Shown: positions 18,141 through 27,248 of the stretch, piece after piece | Layout of the letters: each line of letters starts with the position of its first letter | Position numbering within the stretch: position 1 is the stretch's first letter | NCBI RefSeq assembly: GCF_000186865.1 | Contig: NW_008705583.1 | Span: 251,673-315,672 of the forward strand | Reading direction: 5' to 3' | Length of the DNA stretch: 64,000 nucleotides | Origin: Aureococcus anophagefferens | Taxonomy: Eukaryota; Sar; Pelagophyceae; Pelagomonadales; Pelagomonadaceae | Made by a program: the position numbers and the translations under genes | The notes under the pieces: generated by a model | What the model saw: the letters and a program-made list of their open reading frames with translations, nothing else | Told to the model about the DNA's origin: nothing | Database searches by the model: none

Positions 18141-20495
18141 ATGGACCGCCGTTGGCGCAGAAGCATGCTCCTCGTGCTCTGTCTCGCGACGGCCGCGGGC
18201 CTCGAGGCGTCGTGCGCCAACGGGTCCTGCCGGACGAAGCGCCTGCAGCGCAGCGTGAGCGTGGACCAGATCAAGGGCGGCAAGCCGCCCGCGCCGCGGC
18301 CCGCGCCGCCGGCGCCGGCGCCCCTCGCGGAGCCCACGGAGCGGAGCGACTCGCGGTCCAAGGCCGCGGAGCTGCGGCGGCGCGCCGCGGAGCAGCGCGC
18401 GGACCGGCGCGCGCCCGCGGCGGCGCGCGCGGGCGACTCGCGCGACTCGCTGCTCAAGGCGGCGCTCACGTCGCGCGACGCGAAGCCCGCGGGCGACACG
18501 GCCACGGCCATGCGGGACCTCGCGAGCTCCATCGCGCGGGAGCGCGGGCCGGACGCGGCGCCGCCGCCGCGGCTCGTGCCGCGCGTCGTCCAGGAGCGCG
18601 AGGCGCCCGCGCGGCCCGAGCCGGTCGCCGCGCCGCGGCGGCCCGCGCGCGAGCCCTTCGCGGCGCGCCGCAGCGCGCCCCTGCGCACGCCCGTGGCGCC
18701 CCTCGACGCGCCGCCGGTGCTCGCCGGCGGCGCCGCGCCCGCCGCGTCGCCCGAGGCCGCGCGCGCGTCGGCCGAGGCCGTCCTCGCGGCGGCCGCCGCC
18801 GCGATCGCGCCGCCGGCCGCCGCGCCGTCGCCGCCGCCGCCGCCGCCCGCGGCGGTGGAGGAGGAGGAGCAGGTCATCGTCATCGAGCCGGCGGACTACC
18901 CGGCGGTCGCGGGCCCGGCGGGCGTCACGGTGCCCATCGAGATCGACGGCGCGGAGACGCGCCTCCGCGCGGAGCCCGGCGAGCTGCTCATCGTCGCCGC
19001 CCAGCGGTTCATGGCCGCGCACCTCACGGCGACGTCGGGCATCGGCTGCGACGTCGGCGACCAGCTCTGCATGATCGTCCGCCTCTACGACGCGCTCCGG
19101 CAGTTCGACGAGCGGCGGAAGGCCGAGGCGGCGCCCGCGGCGCCGCGCGCCCCCGCCGCGGTCGCGCTGACGGCCCTCGCCGGCGTCGTCGCCGCCCTCG
19201 TCGCCTGCCTCGCGCCCCGGCGGTCCGCGTCGGCGGCCGCGGGCCGCGCGGCGGCCGCGGACGAGGCGCGCGCGCGCGCGGCGTTCGCGGAGGTCATCGA
19301 GGCCCAGCGGACGCAGATCTCGCAGCTCAGCGCCCAGGTCGCGAGCGCCGCCCGCGCGGCGCTCGAGGGCCAGGCGCGCGCGGCGCCGCGGAGCCCGCGG
19401 CGGCCCGCGGCGTCGCCCGCGGGCGTCGAGGGCCTCGACGCCGCGGAGAGCAGCCAGCTCGAGGAGCTGCGGCAGCACAACGAGCTGCTCAAGTCCCAGC
19501 TCAAGGAGGCGGGCGTGTCGGCCATCGAGAAGGTCGTGTCCCTCGACGAGGCGAAGGAGCGGCTCCGCGCGGCCGCGGCGCGGCTCCTCGGCGCGCAGGG
19601 CGGCGGCTACGACGACGAGAAGGAGGTCAAGCGCTGGGACGCCTACATCCGCGTCCACCCGGACCACGCCGCGGAGCAGCTCGCCGCCGAGGCGACGTGG
19701 CGCGCGGACCACGCCACGGCCAACGAGGCCTGCCGCCGCGTCGTCCGCGGCTTCGTGCCGCCGGACGTCTTCCGGAGCGGCGCGTCGCTCGCGAGCCTGA
19801 AAAGCGACGGCCTGAGCGCCGACGCCGCGCGGCGCGTCTTCAAGCACCCGGCGCTCTGGCTCACGCGCGCGGCGCCGAAGCGCATCGCCAAGTGCCACGT
19901 CGCGGACCTGCGGGGCCGCTACGCGTTCGAGACGCTGTCGCTGCTCGAGCTCCGCGCGGTCTTCGCGTCCCTGCCGGAGGACGGCGCCTTCGAGAACGAC
20001 GCCCGGGGCGACAAGCAGGCCTGGAAGGCGTCCCTCGCGGCGAAGCTCAAGAGCCTCGCGGCGCGCAAGGCCGACCTGCCGCCGCCGAAGCGCGCGCCCG
20101 CGTGCTACGGCGCGGCCGCGGCGTGGGCCGACGCCATCGGCCGCGACGCGCCGGCCGCGGCCCTCGACGAGGCCGCGCTGCCCTTCTCGCCCGACGCCGA
20201 GGACGACGGCGCCGTCCGCGAGGCGGCCGCCGACGAGGAGCCGCGGAAGCCCGCGCCGAAGCCGCCCGCCGCGCCGCCGCCGCGGCCGCGCGCGGCGACG
20301 GCGCCGCCGCGGCCCAAGGCGGCGGGCTTCCTCGCGGAGCTCGCGGCGCGGTCCGCCGCGGGCGGCGCGACGCCCGCGAAGAAGAAGGGGCCCCGCGGCG
20401 CCGGAACACCGTCGCCGCGGCGAGCCCGCGGACGGCCCTCGCGAGCATCCTCAACACCGCCGCGCTGCCCGAGCGCCGCAACTAGAGTTCCTTAG
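18141..20495 (+). CDS. Secreted or organelle-targeted hypothetical protein with coiled coil
   Basis: About 784 residues. The N-terminus has a signal-peptide-like core (MLLVLCLATAAGLEASC). Then come about 200 disordered Pro/Ala/Arg residues, a short ordered module (VPIEIDGAETRLRAEPGELL), a hydrophobic helix (VALTALAGVVAALVACLA, about residue 345), a coiled coil (about 380-480) and a helical region of about 150 residues. I recognise no family. At the extreme 3' end the annotated frame becomes Arg/Pro-rich, whereas the next frame gives a natural ending (TALASILNTAALPERRN, stop at 20483-20485). One missing base near 20390-20420 would join them, so the real C-terminus is probably that one. Confidence 0.65.
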   Translation: MDRRWRRSMLLVLCLATAAGLEASCANGSCRTKRLQRSVSVDQIKGGKPPAPRPAPPAPAPLAEPTERSDSRSKAAELRRRAAEQRADRRAPAAARAGDSRDSLLKAALTSRDAKPAGDTATAMRDLASSIARERGPDAAPPPRLVPRVVQEREAPARPEPVAAPRRPAREPFAARRSAPLRTPVAPLDAPPVLAGGAAPAASPEAARASAEAVLAAAAAAIAPPAAAPSPPPPPPAAVEEEEQVIVIEPADYPAVAGPAGVTVPIEIDGAETRLRAEPGELLIVAAQRFMAAHLTATSGIGCDVGDQLCMIVRLYDALRQFDERRKAEAAPAAPRAPAAVALTALAGVVAALVACLAPRRSASAAAGRAAAADEARARAAFAEVIEAQRTQISQLSAQVASAARAALEGQARAAPRSPRRPAASPAGVEGLDAAESSQLEELRQHNELLKSQLKEAGVSAIEKVVSLDEAKERLRAAAARLLGAQGGGYDDEKEVKRWDAYIRVHPDHAAEQLAAEATWRADHATANEACRRVVRGFVPPDVFRSGASLASLKSDGLSADAARRVFKHPALWLTRAAPKRIAKCHVADLRGRYAFETLSLLELRAVFASLPEDGAFENDARGDKQAWKASLAAKLKSLAARKADLPPPKRAPACYGAAAAWADAIGRDAPAAALDEAALPFSPDAEDDGAVREAAADEEPRKPAPKPPAAPPPRPRAATAPPRPKAAGFLAELAARSAAGGATPAKKKGPRGAGTPSPRRARGRPSRASSTPPRCPSAATRVP

Positions 20496-21366
20496 GTTCA
20501 TGCGCGAGCAGCCGTAGGATCGCCTCGTAGGCCGCGAAGACCGCGCCGTGCTTCACGAGCGCCCGCATGACCGTGGGCGCGGCGCCGTTCAGGAGGCGCG
20601 CCGGGTCGCGGCACGCCGTTTTCAGAGCCGGGAGGAAGCGCGGCGCGAGGCCGCCCTGGACCATGGTCTTCGCCGCGTCCACGGGCAGAACCATGAGCCA
20701 GGAGAGCGCGCCGGCGAGCGCGCCGGCGAGCGCCGCGCTCAGGCGCGGCCGGCTCGACTCGTAGATGCTAAAGTAGGCCGCGTACTGCGGCGCTTCCCTC
20801 CAGAACGTCGCGCCAACACCGAGGAAGAGCGCGCCCGCCCGCCAGAGCCGCAGCGCCGTCGCCTGGGTGCCCGCGCTTGCGCCGCCGTCGAGCTGCACGA
20901 CGATCTTCACCCTCTCCACCGGCGCGACGACGAGCGACGCGACGGCGCCCGCGCCGAAGGCCGACAGCGCGCCGGCGCCGCGCGCGACGCCGAGGCGGCG
21001 GAGCACGGCCTTCCAGAACTCGCGCGCGCCGAAGACCGTCGACTTGACGAAGAACGCGCCGACGAGCGGCGACGGCAGGCCCGCGAAGACGCCGCGGACG
21101 CCGCGCTGCCGCGCGAGCGTCGTCGCGGCGACGAGGAAGCTGGAGCCCTGCGTGAGGCACTGCGTCTTGACCTGATCGATGGGATAGGAGATGACCTCGC
21201 CGACCATGGACCCGAGGGTGCCGGCGACGACGACGTCCAGCGACGACGGCTCGCGCCGCTGCAGCGACGGCGGCGCGGCGTCGCGCGGGCGCGGCGGCTC
21301 ACGCTGCGCTGGCGCTGCAACGGCTGCCGCGAGGCACAGGAGCAATCTCACGGAGCTGCAATCCAT
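20482..21366 (-). CDS. Mitochondrial-carrier-family transporter with leader peptide
   Basis: A 294-residue SLC25-type carrier. Signature motifs are PIDQVKTQ (repeat 1), PVERVKIV (repeat 2) and PVDAAKTM (repeat 3). The N-terminus MDCSSVRLLLCLAAAVAAPAQ is signal-peptide-like, again unlike a standard mitochondrial carrier, so plastid or endomembrane location is possible. The substrate cannot be inferred. The gene is convergent with its left neighbour and their 3' ends overlap by a few to 14 bp, depending on which stop is used there. Confidence 0.8.
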   Translation of the reverse strand: MDCSSVRLLLCLAAAVAAPAQREPPRPRDAAPPSLQRREPSSLDVVVAGTLGSMVGEVISYPIDQVKTQCLTQGSSFLVAATTLARQRGVRGVFAGLPSPLVGAFFVKSTVFGAREFWKAVLRRLGVARGAGALSAFGAGAVASLVVAPVERVKIVVQLDGGASAGTQATALRLWRAGALFLGVGATFWREAPQYAAYFSIYESSRPRLSAALAGALAGALSWLMVLPVDAAKTMVQGGLAPRFLPALKTACRDPARLLNGAAPTVMRALVKHGAVFAAYEAILRLLAHEPKEL

Positions 21367-21504
21367 CGCGCAGGCGTCCAGGCCGGTGATGCCTTCAACG
21401 CTTCAACTTTTTCGATAACATCCATGGTTTTCAACGCGCCTCGGAGATGATGCTCTCTCCCACGCCGCGTGGAACGTAGGCATTTGGAAGCAAAGGAAGA
21501 CATC

Positions 21505-22773
21505 ATGCCGACGCGGCTCGCCCTCATGCGCGACCAGGTGCGCTACCAGCCCGGCTCCGCCGACGCCGTCTTCGAGCTCGCCTACGAGTACTTCCGCCTG
21601 CGCAACTACAACGACGCGGCCATCGGCTTCAAGCGCGTGCTGCTGACGCGGCCCAACGACGTCGAGGCGCTGAACAACTACGCCGTGGCGCTCTACCGCA
21701 CGCGGCGCGGGGACCTCGCGCGCGAGTCGCTGCGGCGCGCGGGCGACCTGGCGGCGGGCCACGCGGTCGTCCAAAGGAATTTGGGCGTCGTCCTCGACAG
21801 CCAGGGCCGGGTCGCCGACGCGGTGGTCGCCTACGCCAAGGCCGCGAAAGCGGCCCACGAGGAGCGCAAGCCGAAGATCGAGTCGCGCGCGCGCGACGCG
21901 CGCGGCTACTGCCTCGAGAGGCTCGAGAAGCTCGACGACGCCGCGCGCGAGTACGACCTCGCCTACGAGCTCGACGGGGACAACTTCCAGGCCAAGGAGG
22001 ACCAGGCCCTGGGGCAGGCCCTGCTGCGGCGGCGCCACCTGGAGGGGTTATGCAAGCAGCTCGGGAAGGCGAAAATAGAGGACCTCCCGCGGAGCGACGA
22101 CGAGAAGAAGCAGGACGCGCTCGACGCGCGGACGCTGGACCCGCGGGCCCTCGAGATGCGGTCCCAGCTGCGCTTGGATGGCTTCGACGAGCAGCTCCGG
22201 GGCACGCCGAAGCCGCCGCCGCCGCCGCCGCCGCCGGAGTCGCTCCAGCCCGTGAGTTTGGAGCCGCTGCCGGGGCCCTGGCGGCCGAGCGGCGAGAGCG
22301 TGTGGCTCAACGGCGCGGGGTCGAGATTTCTGCCGCCCTGCCGCATGATGCCCAAGCGCGACATCCCGTCGCTCGTGCCCCGGTGGCGCAAGCTGAAAGC
22401 CGTCCAGAACGCGGCCGCGGCCTTTGGCGACGACCGCGTGGACCACGGCGGCGAGTACGTGCCGCCGCGGCCCGCGTACCTCGACCCCGTCGGCGACGTG
22501 CCGCGGAAGAAGCCCATCTACTACTCCAACGACAAGCCCGGCCGCGGCCTCGGCGTCTCCGTGCTCCGGCACCGGTCGAACGTCCGCGCGGCGCTGTCGA
22601 CGATGGGCTTCGACTCGACGAAGCTCGCGCAGCTCGGGAACCACGGGCCGCGGCTCTGCTGGAACTCGACGCCCCGGAGCCGCCTGCGCTACCGCCTCCC
22701 GCCCGAGGACGACGCCGACGACCGGGAGCCCTGGGAGGTGACCCTCGCGGAGCGCAACCACTGGCGCACGTAA
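21505..22773 (+). CDS. Tetratricopeptide-repeat protein
   Basis: A 422-residue protein starting MPTRLALMRDQVRYQPG. About four TPR units lie in residues 1-170 (for example ADAVFELAYEYFRLRNYNDA and DVEALNNYAVALYRTRRGDLA). After a Pro-run linker (eight Pro near residue 235) the C-terminal half has no recognised fold. It includes an aromatic, charged stretch (KKPIYYSNDKPGRGLGVSV) that looks conserved rather than random. Likely a scaffolding protein. An earlier in-frame non-ATG opening at 21469 was not used. It is convergent with the EF-hand gene at 10 bp. Confidence 0.75.
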   Translation: MPTRLALMRDQVRYQPGSADAVFELAYEYFRLRNYNDAAIGFKRVLLTRPNDVEALNNYAVALYRTRRGDLARESLRRAGDLAAGHAVVQRNLGVVLDSQGRVADAVVAYAKAAKAAHEERKPKIESRARDARGYCLERLEKLDDAAREYDLAYELDGDNFQAKEDQALGQALLRRRHLEGLCKQLGKAKIEDLPRSDDEKKQDALDARTLDPRALEMRSQLRLDGFDEQLRGTPKPPPPPPPPESLQPVSLEPLPGPWRPSGESVWLNGAGSRFLPPCRMMPKRDIPSLVPRWRKLKAVQNAAAAFGDDRVDHGGEYVPPRPAYLDPVGDVPRKKPIYYSNDKPGRGLGVSVLRHRSNVRAALSTMGFDSTKLAQLGNHGPRLCWNSTPRSRLRYRLPPEDDADDREPWEVTLAERNHWRT

Positions 22774-22783
22774 GGAAGCTCCC

Positions 22784-24613
22784 TTAACCGTCGCCCTGGG
22801 GCTGGAGCATCAACGCCGCGGCCGCGCCGAGGGGGTCCTCCTCGACGTCGGCGTCGTCCTCGTCGTCGTCGTGGGCCTCCTCGTCCTCCTCCTCGAGGTC
22901 GCTGACGTCGCCCTCGGTCTCCGGCCCGTCCTCGCCGCGCTTCGCCCTGGCCGCGGCGGAGATGGCCTGGAGCTTGTCCGCGGCGTCGGGGCCCTTGTCG
23001 TCGGCGGTGCGCTCGTGCGCGTCGTGCGCGCGGACCTGGAGCGTCTTCCACCGCTTCTTCGCGGCCTTGCGCTGCTGGCCCTTGGTGCCCTTGGAGCCCG
23101 TGCCCTCGGAGCGGTGCTCGTGGTTCGAGTCCTGGTCCGTTTTCTGCGCGTTCTCGAGCGCGATCATGCGCTTCTTCTCGTCGGACCGCGCGCGGAGCTC
23201 CGCGAACTCGTCGTCGTCGAGGAGCGCCTCGAAGTCGTCGGAGTAGGTGAGCCACTTGATGAGCTTCTTCCGCTCCTTGACCCGGAATCTACGCTCGTTC
23301 TCGAGGGACAGGTCCCGGCGCATGTTCGAGTTGAGGTCGAAGTTGTCGCGGTAGTCCGCGGGCACGACGAACGCGTTGTCGCGGATGGCCTTGGTCATGA
23401 GCTCCATCTCCTCCATCATCTCGAGCGTGATGGCGCGCTTCCGCTTGAAGATGGACACGAGGGGGTTCTCCTCCTCCTTCATGACGACGGTCGTGCACAT
23501 GGACATGGACCGCTTCTTCGTGGAGTCGTCGATGATCTTCATCTTCGCCTTGCGGTTGCGGTGGCGCTCGTTCTCCTGCTCGTCGTTCCGCTCGAGGCGC
23601 GCCGCCGGCGACGCGCGCACGCGGTCGTACTCGATGATGAGGCGCCGCAGGGGCACGAACGCGCTCGACTCCTGGCCCGCGAGGTCCACGGCCGACTGGC
23701 GCGCGCCGCCCGCGCCGCGGCGCCGCTCGCCGATCATGTCCCAGAAGGCCGCGCCCCCGAACTCCGTGCGCATGCGCTGGCGGAGCTGGTACGCCGGCCC
23801 GAGCAGCGCGGGGCGGTCGCGGCAGAACGCCTCGAACTCCGTCTTGCTGATCGCGTCGTGGTGGCTGTCCTCGATCATCGTGATCAGGTCCTGGAGCAGC
23901 AACGACGTGCGCTCGGACCCGGCGAAGGTCTCCGTCGTGATGTCCGCCACGAGGTCCAAAATCTCCGCCCTGTCGAGGTAGCCCGACTCGTCGACGTCGT
24001 AGAGCTCGAAGCAGAAGTCGCGGTACTCGTCGGCCTGGAGCGTGCAGACGTTCCAGACCGACACGACGTAGGACTCGTAGTCGCAGCTCCCGGAGACGTG
24101 CTGGCCCCGGATGTACTCCATCATGCAGAAGATGCGGTTCGCGAAGTCCGAGTGCTCCAATCCCAAAAACGCCATGAGCTCGCCGACGGCGAGCGTGCCC
24201 GAGTGGTCCGTGTCCGCGTCCCGGAAGAGCGCGTACAGGACGTCGACCTCGCAGGGGTGCAGGTGCATGTACTTGAAGAGCCGCGCGGACTGCTTCGCCC
24301 ACCGCGGCTTCACCGTTCGGAAGAAGCGGCCCCGCGCGTAGCGCTTCTGGTTCCGGTGCGACAGCATGTAGACGCCGCCGCGCCGCCGCGCGCGCGCGTA
24401 GGCGTCGCTCACGAAGTTCGACCGGCTCTTGTTGATGAAGTGGCTCTGGCGGTCGTCCATCGTGAGCCGGTGGGGCACCGTGTCCGCCGACGTCGCCACG
24501 GGGTGCTCCGTGACGTCGTCCTCGTCGTCCTCGCCCCGGGCGTAGACCTTGAGCTGGGAGGAGCGCGACGGCCGCCCCCCGTCGCGCTTCCACGGCTTCC
24601 AGGTGGTCGCCAT
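22784..24613 (-). CDS. Multi-EF-hand calcium-binding protein
   Basis: A 609-residue protein starting MATTWKPWKRDGG. EF-hand loops are seen at about residue 133 (DADTDHSGTLAVGE) and 207 (DVDESGYLDRAE), with a degenerate third (EDSHHDAISKTE) near 243. The spacing resembles calcineurin-B-like or protist EF-hand families, but no kinase or other enzyme domain follows. Residues 320-500 are highly charged and probably helical. The tail ends with a long Asp/Glu run. A similar EF-hand layout, with LFxxxD followed by a basic tail, occurs in the gene at 51078, so the two may be distant paralogues. Function unknown, presumably calcium sensing. Confidence 0.8.
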   Translation of the reverse strand: MATTWKPWKRDGGRPSRSSQLKVYARGEDDEDDVTEHPVATSADTVPHRLTMDDRQSHFINKSRSNFVSDAYARARRRGGVYMLSHRNQKRYARGRFFRTVKPRWAKQSARLFKYMHLHPCEVDVLYALFRDADTDHSGTLAVGELMAFLGLEHSDFANRIFCMMEYIRGQHVSGSCDYESYVVSVWNVCTLQADEYRDFCFELYDVDESGYLDRAEILDLVADITTETFAGSERTSLLLQDLITMIEDSHHDAISKTEFEAFCRDRPALLGPAYQLRQRMRTEFGGAAFWDMIGERRRGAGGARQSAVDLAGQESSAFVPLRRLIIEYDRVRASPAARLERNDEQENERHRNRKAKMKIIDDSTKKRSMSMCTTVVMKEEENPLVSIFKRKRAITLEMMEEMELMTKAIRDNAFVVPADYRDNFDLNSNMRRDLSLENERRFRVKERKKLIKWLTYSDDFEALLDDDEFAELRARSDEKKRMIALENAQKTDQDSNHEHRSEGTGSKGTKGQQRKAAKKRWKTLQVRAHDAHERTADDKGPDAADKLQAISAAARAKRGEDGPETEGDVSDLEEEDEEAHDDDEDDADVEEDPLGAAAALMLQPQGDG

Positions 24614-24736
24614 GCTGCCCCGGCGCAGCGCGGCTGGGAGCAAGTGGCTGATGTTGATGGACAACTCGATCGATGCTTACCCGGGCGGTCTGGAGCTGCG
24701 CGCGCACAGGCGCGGCCGCCGCGAGCGCGCGAACGG

Positions 24737-25414
24737 ATGGAGGCGTCGGGGGTGCTGCCGGACTCGATTGTTATGTTGATCAGAAATGCCGAAACGCACG
24801 ACTTGGCCCCCCTCAAAGCATGGCTGGAGTCTCACGACCCAAACATGCGAGACCACGACGGAATGACTCTCTATTACCACGCATATTCTAATATTCACCC
24901 AAGCCTTTTATTCCCTCTAGTCCAGTTGCTCCTGAAGCACGGCTATGACCCGAACCATACGCCTTGGATCGGCGGAGATTCCGCAAATTGGAGCCCGCTT
25001 CACTACGCCGCCAACATGGACCACTTGCGCATTATCCGCTTTCTCTTGAGCCGCGGCGCGGCGCTGCACGCTGAATCCCTATTTGGTACGACAGAACAAC
25101 TTGTGGCTCCAACTGAACACCGTCCGGTCCCTCGAGATGCCTACATCCTGCTCCGCGACGTGCGTTTGGCGGGCAGCTGGAAGCGTTACATCAACGAGCC
25201 CCGCAAGGGCCTGCTCGTCCTCCGCGAATTGTGCTCCCGCAGCCGAGCCACGCCGCCGCCTTCCGTTCTCGCGGCCCTCTTCGGCGCAGGTTCCGACTCG
25301 GCGCGCCCCGGCGCGCGGCGAACCACGCGGGCGACGCCCCTCCCCACGCCGATCTTCTGGCACGTCCTCAGCTACTGGCGCAGCGACCGCGACTTCGACC
25401 TTTCGGCCGCGTAG
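24737..25414 (+). CDS. Ankyrin-repeat protein, paralogue A
   Basis: A 225-residue protein. It starts with a helix pair (VMLIRNAETHDLAPLKAWL), continues with two or three ankyrin repeats (LVQLLLKHGYDPN; SPLHYAANMDHLRIIRFLLSRGAALHA), and ends with a ~75-residue module. That module contains DAYILLRDVRLAGSW, LLVLRELC and PIFWHVLSYWRS. The same module closes the gene at 27249. The ankyrin-coding part is clearly less GC-rich than surrounding genes. The 16 bp ending 7 bp before the ATG are identical to those of the paralogue. Confidence 0.8.
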   Translation: MEASGVLPDSIVMLIRNAETHDLAPLKAWLESHDPNMRDHDGMTLYYHAYSNIHPSLLFPLVQLLLKHGYDPNHTPWIGGDSANWSPLHYAANMDHLRIIRFLLSRGAALHAESLFGTTEQLVAPTEHRPVPRDAYILLRDVRLAGSWKRYINEPRKGLLVLRELCSRSRATPPPSVLAALFGAGSDSARPGARRTTRATPLPTPIFWHVLSYWRSDRDFDLSAA

Positions 25415-25441
25415 AGCGCCGTAAGAGGACTCCGCAACGCG

Positions 25442-27127
25442 TCAGTTCACCCAGGCGTAGCGGCGGTACGCGTCGTGCCGCAGCCAGAATTTGCACTGGC
25501 GCTTCTTGAGGTTCGTCGCCGTCGTCGCCGTCGTCCCGTCGCGCCAGTCGACGACGCCGTAGGACCCGTCGCCGGAGAAGCGGCGCCAGCCCCGGGGCAG
25601 CGCCCCGTCCCGCGCGAAGCCCGCGAAGGCCGAGACGAGGCTCCGCGAGTAGGCGCGGTCGCCGTCGGTCATGGCGTAGCCGTTCGTGAAGTTGAAGAGC
25701 ATGAACATGTCGACGGCGTGGAACGCGTAGCGGGGCTCGTAGCCTCGGACGATCTGCAAGGGCGCGAGCGGCGCGTAGGGGCGGCCCGGCCGGGCGGACG
25801 TCGAGTAGACCACGGGGTCCGGCATGGCGCGCGCGAGGACGAGGGTCGGACAAAAGACGGACGCGTCCGCGAGGATCTCCGAGTAGAGCCGCTGCGCGTC
25901 GAGCGCCGCCCGGCCGCGGACGTCGTAGGCGTCCAGGAGGCCGTCGACGAAGTCGGGCCCGAGGTGCGCCGTCTCGTTCGCGAGGAAGGCCGCCATGTCC
26001 GCCGCCGTCCAGGTCCGCGCGTCGTCGCCGGGCGAGAAGTCGGCCTCCTGGCGCGTCACGCCGACGATCGTCGCGACGTCTGCGTCGTAGTCCGCTTCGC
26101 GGTAGTCGCGAGGGAGGACCCGGCCGTCGACGAGCAGGAGCGGCGCGTACCGGTAGTCCTCGTCGAAGAGGGAGTAGGAGAAGGTCGCGGCGTCCCAGTC
26201 GTCGGGCTGCGCGGCGACGAGCTCGGACGCGTCGAGCGAGTAGAGGCAGTCCCGGAGTTCAGGCCCGTCGATGAGCGCGGCGCATCGCGTCGCCAGGACG
26301 GGCTCGCGGTGCCAGTAGCCGTAGGCCTCCTCCAGGGTGCTGTTCAGCCGCGGGCTCCCGGACATGCTGATCGCGCGCCGGAAGAGCCCCCGCGCGAGCG
26401 GCGACGCGAGCAGCGCGAAGACCAGGGACCCGCCCGAAGACTGGCCGTAGACGGTGATCCGCTCCGGGTCGCCGCCAAAGGACCGCGCGTTCGCCTTGAC
26501 CCACTCGAGGCTCGCGATCACGTCCAGCAGGCCGTAGTTCCCGGACGTCCCGCGCGCCGATTCGAGCGCGGGAGACGCGAGGAACCCGAGCACGCCGAGC
26601 CGGTAGGCCACCGACACCGAGACGACGCGACCCGCGGACGCCAGACTCCCGACGCCGCCGTCCGCAGCCTGGAGCGACAGCGCCCCGCCGCCCACGAGCG
26701 ACCCGCCGTGCAGGTAAACCATGACGGGCAGGTCCGCCGCCGCCGCGTCGCGAGCCGCCGCCGCCGCCGCGGCGCTCGGAGTCCAGATCGAGAGCCGCAG
26801 GCAGTCCTCGCTCGTCGCGAAGCTGGAGGACCTCCGCTGCAGGCAGCGCGGACCCTGCGCCTCGAAGCTCCGGCAGTCGCGGACGCCAGGCTGTTTCACA
26901 AACGGCGCCGGCGGCGCCCATCGAAGCGAACCGACGGGAGGGGCAGCGTACGGCACACCCATGAACTGGAAGGCGCCAATCGACGCGTTCCATGCACCCC
27001 TCAGGCGTCCTGACGTCGTGTCGACGAATCGTTCATTGATCGCTGCTGCTGCTGGGGTAGCCGCGAGGAGCAGCAGTGCGGTGGCCATGCTGCCCGGGCC
27101 CATCGGCCGGGCATGCAACACGGGCAT
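25442..27127 (-). CDS. Secreted type-B carboxylesterase
   Basis: A 561-residue alpha/beta-hydrolase of the carboxylesterase/cholinesterase family. A signal peptide (MATALLLLAATPAAAA, after a short N-terminal extension) implies secretion or vacuolar location. EDCLRLSIW is the family's conserved strand. The nucleophile is in GQSSGG (about residue 234). The acidic residue is likely Glu in VTRQEADF and the His lies in AFHAVDMFM. An HGG oxyanion-hole motif (YLHGGSLVGG) is intact. Length is typical. It hydrolyses esters, but the substrate is unknown. It lies between the two ankyrin paralogues on the opposite strand. Confidence 0.9.
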   Translation of the reverse strand: MPVLHARPMGPGSMATALLLLAATPAAAAINERFVDTTSGRLRGAWNASIGAFQFMGVPYAAPPVGSLRWAPPAPFVKQPGVRDCRSFEAQGPRCLQRRSSSFATSEDCLRLSIWTPSAAAAAAARDAAAADLPVMVYLHGGSLVGGGALSLQAADGGVGSLASAGRVVSVSVAYRLGVLGFLASPALESARGTSGNYGLLDVIASLEWVKANARSFGGDPERITVYGQSSGGSLVFALLASPLARGLFRRAISMSGSPRLNSTLEEAYGYWHREPVLATRCAALIDGPELRDCLYSLDASELVAAQPDDWDAATFSYSLFDEDYRYAPLLLVDGRVLPRDYREADYDADVATIVGVTRQEADFSPGDDARTWTAADMAAFLANETAHLGPDFVDGLLDAYDVRGRAALDAQRLYSEILADASVFCPTLVLARAMPDPVVYSTSARPGRPYAPLAPLQIVRGYEPRYAFHAVDMFMLFNFTNGYAMTDGDRAYSRSLVSAFAGFARDGALPRGWRRFSGDGSYGVVDWRDGTTATTATNLKKRQCKFWLRHDAYRRYAWVN

Positions 27128-27248
27128 GCAACATTAGCTTCACGCGCCATGTTGACCCTCGAGGCCTGGTTCGAGCTGGGTCGGATCTCGCGCGCGACTG
27201 CGCCGGCGACGCGCGTGATAGATACGGCCGCCGCGAGCGCGAAAACGT

